A DNA stretch of 64,000 nt, from NCBI GenBank assembly GCA_963457665.1, contig OY735207.1, forward strand, positions 45,349,679 to 45,413,678, in the 5' to 3' direction. The translations under genes and the position numbers were made by a program. Under the pieces are notes generated by a model that had not been told where the DNA came from, made no database searches, and worked only from the letters and a program-made list of their open reading frames with translations. Source of the stretch: Thysanoteuthis rhombus. Lineage: Eukaryota; Mollusca; Cephalopoda; Oegopsida; Thysanoteuthidae. Below are positions 63,808-64,000 of this stretch, in pieces; positions within the stretch are counted from its first letter, which is position 1, and every line of letters begins with the position of its first letter.

Positions 63808-64000
63808 ACGCGAGGCGGAATCATCGTGCTTCGGCTGACTGTGACACGTCATTGTTTTGTTGCAGCTTGTGGTAAACAAATAATGTTTATTTTTATCTAT
63901 GATGGAAGAAGGTCAAGGATGGAAAATATCTCGGGCAATTTTGTACCACGCGAAACAAACAGGGTGCTTCAGCTGACTTGTGACACGTCAATGTTTAGTA
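63808..64000. promoter_or_regulatory. Paired direct repeats with TGACACGTCA
   Basis: ACGCGA, GTGCTTC[G/A]GCTGACT and GTGACACGTCA followed by TGTTT occur twice in the same order, at about 63,808-63,858 and 63,948-63,996, offset 138-139 bp. TGACACGTCA contains on its other strand TGACGTGTCA, which resembles CRE/ATF-type sites. Between the copies lie a TTGTTGCAG acceptor-like string and an ATG at 63,899 opening only 25 codons. A regulatory tandem or a short repeat element cut by the window edge are both possible. Confidence 0.4.

Overview
The window reads as AT-rich nuclear DNA of an invertebrate animal. It has no operon-like layout, no recognisable intact protein gene, many (TA)n microsatellites up to about 80 bp, and decayed copies of animal retroelements (an RTE-type LINE tail, a Ty3/Gypsy element, a tRNA-derived SINE). 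Short phrases such as GGAGATAACTCC near 55.7 kb and the general repeat content remind me of mollusc genomes. That is an impression; I cannot name the species.

Layout. Positions 1-14,080 are unique-looking AT-rich DNA with (TA)n runs, two copies of a dispersed long hairpin, a decayed LINE 3' end (2.8-3.1 kb), a 630-bp TTCA-punctuated TA array (9.9-10.5 kb) and a tRNA-Val-like SINE (12.9 kb). A short minus-strand ORF of unknown identity ends this zone (14.08-14.41 kb). From about 14.45 to 53.2 kb, some 60% of the window, nearly everything is minisatellite. Block A (14.45-30.1 kb) is built on a 29-bp unit, roughly 540 copies. Block B (32.65-53.2 kb) is built on a 47-bp unit, roughly 440 copies, with derived 79-bp, 94-bp and 281-bp higher-order units. 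The two blocks are separated by a broken minus-strand Ty3/Gypsy element (30.16-32.21 kb) with recognisable gag, reverse transcriptase and integrase pieces.

Both blocks look like classical satellite evolution: degenerate monomers at the edges and several homogenised cores (24.4-25.0, 26.8-27.4, 37.2-39.7 and 41.6-48.7 kb). Higher-order duplications sit on top at 174 bp, about 1.1-1.26 kb and about 2.5 kb. Long open frames inside them are by-products of stop-poor repeats, not genes.

Positions 53.2-64 kb return to AT-rich non-repetitive DNA. I see two weak single-exon candidates with splice-like borders (57.84-58.02 kb plus strand; 58.39-58.51 kb minus strand). At the right edge there is a pair of short direct repeats carrying TGACACGTCA in sequence that looks slightly richer in CpG. 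No genes here can be shown to work together. The main interest is the nested repeat architecture and the retroelement relic between two satellites of opposite GC skew.
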